Shown: positions 61,333 through 64,000 of the stretch, piece by piece
Layout: the number at the start of each line of letters is the position of its first letter
Numbering within the stretch: position 1 is the stretch's first letter
Assembly (NCBI RefSeq): GCF_050157905.1
Contig: NZ_JBKIWZ010000001.1
Span: 2,108,001-2,172,000 of the forward strand
Length of the DNA stretch: 64,000 nucleotides
DNA from: Pantoea sp050157905
GTDB taxonomy: Bacteria; Pseudomonadota; Gammaproteobacteria; Enterobacterales; Enterobacteriaceae
Direction: 5' to 3'
Notes under the pieces: model-generated
The model's input: only the letters and a program-made list of their open reading frames with translations
The model's database searches: none
What the model was told of the DNA's origin: nothing
Position numbers and translations under genes: made by a program

Positions 61333-63333
61333 ATGTCCTCACGCAGAGAACTGGCAAACGCGATCCGTGCACTCAGTATGGATGCGGTACAGAAAGCAAA
61401 CTCAGGCCACCCCGGCGCTCCGATGGGCATGGCCGACATCGCCGAAGTGTTATGGCGCGACTTCCTTCAGCATAACCCGACCAATCCCGCCTGGCTCGAT
61501 CGCGACCGTTTTATCCTCTCCAACGGCCACGGCTCAATGCTGCTCTACAGCCTGCTGCACCTGAGCGGTTACGACCTGCCGATTGAAGAGCTGAAAAATT
61601 TCCGTCAGCTGCACTCCAAAACGCCAGGCCACCCGGAGATCGGCTACACCCCTGGCGTGGAAACCACCACCGGCCCGCTGGGCCAGGGATTGGCTAACGC
61701 CGTCGGTTTAGCGATTGCTGAACGTACCCTGGCGGCGCAGTTTAACCGTCCGGATCATGAGATCGTTGACCACCACACCTACGTGTTTATGGGCGATGGC
61801 TGTCTGATGGAGGGGATTTCACACGAGGTCTGCTCACTGGCTGGCACCCTGGGTCTGGGCAAGCTGATCGGCTTCTACGACCACAACGGTATTTCTATCG
61901 ACGGTGAAACGGAAGGCTGGTTTACCGACGACACCCGCAAACGCTTCGAGTCCTACAACTGGCATGTAATTGGCGACATCGATGGTCATGACGCCGACGC
62001 TATCCGTGCGGCAATCCAGGAAGCGCAGAGCGTGACCGATAAGCCGTCGCTGATTATCTGCCGCACCATTATCGGCTTCGGTTCACCAAACAAGGCCGGT
62101 AAAGAGGAGTCACATGGCGCGGCGCTGGGTGAGGCCGAAGTCGCCCTGACCCGTAAGCAGCTCGGCTGGAACTACCCGGCGTTTGAGATTCCGGCTGAAA
62201 TCTATCAGCAGTGGGATGCCAAGGCCGCTGGCGCCGAGCGCGAAAAAGCCTGGGATGCGAAATTTGCGGCCTATAAAGCGGCCCATCCTGAGCTGGCGAA
62301 AGAGTATGAACGCCGCATGAATGGCGAAATGCCTTCCACATGGGAAACTGAAGCAACCCGCTTCATCCAGGAACTGCAGGCCAACCCGCAAAAAATTGCC
62401 AGCCGTAAAGCGTCGCAGAACTCACTGGAAGCCTACGGTAAATTACTGCCGGAATTTCTGGGCGGTTCCGCTGACCTTGCACCGAGTAACCTCACCATCT
62501 GGTCAGGCTCAAAATCGATCAAAGAGGACCCGGCCGGTAACTATATCCACTACGGTGTGCGTGAATTCGGGATGACGGCAATTGGTAACGGCATCGCGCA
62601 TCACGGCGGCTTTGTTCCCTACACCGCAACCTTCCTGATGTTTGTGGAATATGCGCGTAACGCCGCTCGTATGGCGGCCTTGATGAAGGCCCGCCAGATT
62701 CTGGTTTACACTCATGACTCCATCGGCCTGGGCGAAGATGGCCCGACGCACCAGCCGGTAGAGCAAATCGCCAGCCTGCGCCTGACGCCGAACATGAGCG
62801 TCTGGCGTCCCTGCGATCAGGTGGAAACCGCGGTGGCATGGAAAGCAGCGATCGAACGCCACCATGGCCCGACCGCGCTGATCCTCTCCCGTCAGAACCT
62901 GCTGCAGCCGGAACGTACCCCGGAGCAGATCGACAACATCAAACGCGGTGGCTATGTGCTGAAGGATTGTGAGGGCATGCCAGACGTCATTCTGATCGCT
63001 ACCGGTTCAGAGGTTGAAATCACCTTGGGTGCGGCGGAGAAGCTCACCTCGGGCGGTCACAAGGTCCGTGTCGTGTCACTGCCATCTACTGACCTGTTTG
63101 ATGCGCAGGATGCCGCATACCGCGAATCCGTTCTGCCTTCTGGCGTGAAAGCGCGCGTGGCGGTCGAAGCGGGCATTGCCGATTACTGGTTCAAGTATGT
63201 CGGTCTGGAGGGCGCGATCGTCGGTATGACGACCTTCGGCGAATCCGCGCCAGCAGGCGATCTCTTCGCGGAGTTTGGCTTCACGGTAGAGAACATCGTC
63301 AGCCATGCAGAAGCTCTACTGAAACCTGCGTAA
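61333..63333 (+). CDS. tktB: Transketolase (TktB)
   Basis: 666 residues. TPP-binding motif GDGCLMEGISHEVCSLAG...NGISIDG, N-terminal SGHPGAPMGMADIAEVLW and pyrimidine-domain VREFGMTAIGNGIAHHGGF. Interconverts sugar phosphates with TalA. Assigned tktB rather than tktA from the talA neighbour; sequence alone does not separate the isozymes. Confidence 0.95.
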   Translation: MSSRRELANAIRALSMDAVQKANSGHPGAPMGMADIAEVLWRDFLQHNPTNPAWLDRDRFILSNGHGSMLLYSLLHLSGYDLPIEELKNFRQLHSKTPGHPEIGYTPGVETTTGPLGQGLANAVGLAIAERTLAAQFNRPDHEIVDHHTYVFMGDGCLMEGISHEVCSLAGTLGLGKLIGFYDHNGISIDGETEGWFTDDTRKRFESYNWHVIGDIDGHDADAIRAAIQEAQSVTDKPSLIICRTIIGFGSPNKAGKEESHGAALGEAEVALTRKQLGWNYPAFEIPAEIYQQWDAKAAGAEREKAWDAKFAAYKAAHPELAKEYERRMNGEMPSTWETEATRFIQELQANPQKIASRKASQNSLEAYGKLLPEFLGGSADLAPSNLTIWSGSKSIKEDPAGNYIHYGVREFGMTAIGNGIAHHGGFVPYTATFLMFVEYARNAARMAALMKARQILVYTHDSIGLGEDGPTHQPVEQIASLRLTPNMSVWRPCDQVETAVAWKAAIERHHGPTALILSRQNLLQPERTPEQIDNIKRGGYVLKDCEGMPDVILIATGSEVEITLGAAEKLTSGGHKVRVVSLPSTDLFDAQDAAYRESVLPSGVKARVAVEAGIADYWFKYVGLEGAIVGMTTFGESAPAGDLFAEFGFTVENIVSHAEALLKPA

Positions 63334-63339
63334 TACACT

Positions 63340-63370
63340 GGCCCTTCCCGTCGCTGCGGGAAGGGCGTTT
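63340..63370 (+). terminator. tktB terminator
   Basis: CCCTTCCCG-TCGCTG-CGGGAAGGG (63342-63365) followed by CGTTTTC, shortly after tktB. Confidence 0.8.
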
Positions 63371-63588
63371 TCAGCTTATTGCCCGCCACAGAAAAAAATC
63401 TTCCTGCCCCTCTTCACGCCCTGTGCAAACTGATTACTATAGAGCACCTGTTTAATGCTGCCTCTGCATGGCTGTGCGTCTGTTCCTGCAGTTATTTCGC
63501 AGGAATAACTCCCTGCTGACCGGATCGGTTCCCGCCGGATCAAGGCAGATTTTCACTGAATTTTAGAGCGAAGCCACCTCCGTTGAAC
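63371..63588. other. Intergenic region tktB-ampH
   Basis: 218 nt with a likely ampH promoter (ACTATAG near 63436). No gene seen. Confidence 0.35.
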
Positions 63589-64000
63589 ATGCGCACCCCC
63601 TATTTACTGGCCCTGATAGTTTCACTGCTTCCCTTAAAAAGCATGGCGCAGGTCGCGCCCGATCCGCTGCTGGCTTCACAGATTGTCGATCGCTATGCCG
63701 AGCATATCTTCTACGGCAGTGGCGCAACCGGCATGGCGCTGGTGGCGATTGATGGCAATCAGCGGGTCTTTGCCAGCTTTGGTGAAACCCGTCCCGGCAA
63801 CAATGTCCGTCCGCAAAAAGATTCACTGATTCGCATCGCCTCTCTGAGTAAGCTGATGACCAGCGAAGTGATGGTGAAGCTGGCAGAGCGCGGGCAGATT
63901 CGCCTTGACGATCCTCTGAGCAAATATGCGCCTCCCGGCACCCGCGTTCCCGCCTGGAATGGTCAGCCCATTCGCCTGATTAACCTGTCGACCCATACCA
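63589..64000 (+). CDS. ampH: AmpH, class C beta-lactamase-like peptidase, N-terminal part
   Basis: The first 137 codons, cut by the window end. Signal peptide (MRTPYLLALIVSLLPLKSMA), then IVDRYAEHIFYGSGATGMAL and GETRPGNNVRPQKDS, closely matching E. coli AmpH, and the SxxK motif in RIASLSKLMTSE. AmpH is a periplasmic DD-carboxypeptidase/endopeptidase in peptidoglycan recycling. No clear Shine-Dalgarno; ATG 63589 is chosen because it begins the signal peptide. In E. coli ampH is elsewhere. Confidence 0.88.
   Translation, partial: MRTPYLLALIVSLLPLKSMAQVAPDPLLASQIVDRYAEHIFYGSGATGMALVAIDGNQRVFASFGETRPGNNVRPQKDSLIRIASLSKLMTSEVMVKLAERGQIRLDDPLSKYAPPGTRVPAWNGQPIRLINLSTHT

Overview
The window is about 64 kb of ordinary, gene-dense, roughly 55% GC enterobacterial chromosome. 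Gene content and order (mlaA, yfdC-argW, ypdK-alaC, ypdAB, glk, ypeC-mntH-nupC, alaWX, yfeC-gltX, valUXY-lysV, yfeR/yfeH, ligA-zipA, cysZ-cysK-ptsHI-crr, cysM-cysATWP, amiA-hemF, talA-tktB) match the 51-55 min region of the E. coli map. The additions, which are a ccm operon beside mlaA, an indolepyruvate decarboxylase gene (ipdC) and a two-component system where E. coli has pdxK, point to a plant-associated member of Erwiniaceae, most likely Pantoea. That genus assignment is inference from proteins recalled from memory; no search was run.

Layout. 1-7.4 kb: 5' end of mlaA and the cytochrome c maturation operon ccmABCDEFGHI (minus strand), with ccmC carrying a one-base frameshift. 7.6-10.3 kb: yfdC, tRNA-Arg(CCU) and a small AT-rich accessory patch downstream of the tRNA with an orphan secreted protein and a decayed ORF. 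10.4-21 kb: accessory transport and regulation genes: AraC regulator/DMT exporter pair, YmgB-like protein, a yhjX pyruvate transporter with a recognisable YpdB-type site, an SMP-30 lactonase, two small lipoproteins, and an IclR-usp-membrane-protein operon divergent from an EmrAB-like efflux pair. The IclR gene carries a second one-base frameshift, also in a G run. 21-33 kb: ypdK (24 codons), alaC, a GNAT, the pyruvate-sensing ypdAB pair, glk, ipdC with a divergent aldo/keto reductase, ypeC, mntH with an MntR box, nupC. 33.6-38.1 kb: two tRNA-Ala, a formate/nitrite-type transporter, yfeC, gltX, three tRNA-Val plus tRNA-Lys, and a 176-bp tandem array whose units each end in a copy of the tRNA-Lys 3' end. 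38-49 kb: flxA-like gene, yfeR/yfeH, ypeB-ligA-zipA, cysZ, cysK, ptsHI-crr. 49-56 kb: CpxAR-like two-component system, cysM, cysPTWA. 56-64 kb: yfeYZ-ypeA, amiA, hemF, talA-tktB and the 5' part of ampH.

How the genes work together. Sulfate is taken up by CysPTWA and CysZ and built into cysteine by CysK and CysM. PtsHI-Crr, Glk, TalA and TktB feed sugar metabolism. A pyruvate theme links alaC, ypdAB, yhjX and ipdC; here the sensor pair and its known E. coli target yhjX lie about 10 kb apart. The most interesting non-coding object is the tRNA-Lys-associated repeat array (37.5-38.1 kb), which parallels the rtT repeats at E. coli tyrT. I found no CRISPR array, defence system, insertion sequence or intact prophage. 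The two apparent frameshifts look more like homopolymer read errors than real gene loss, but both should be resolved.
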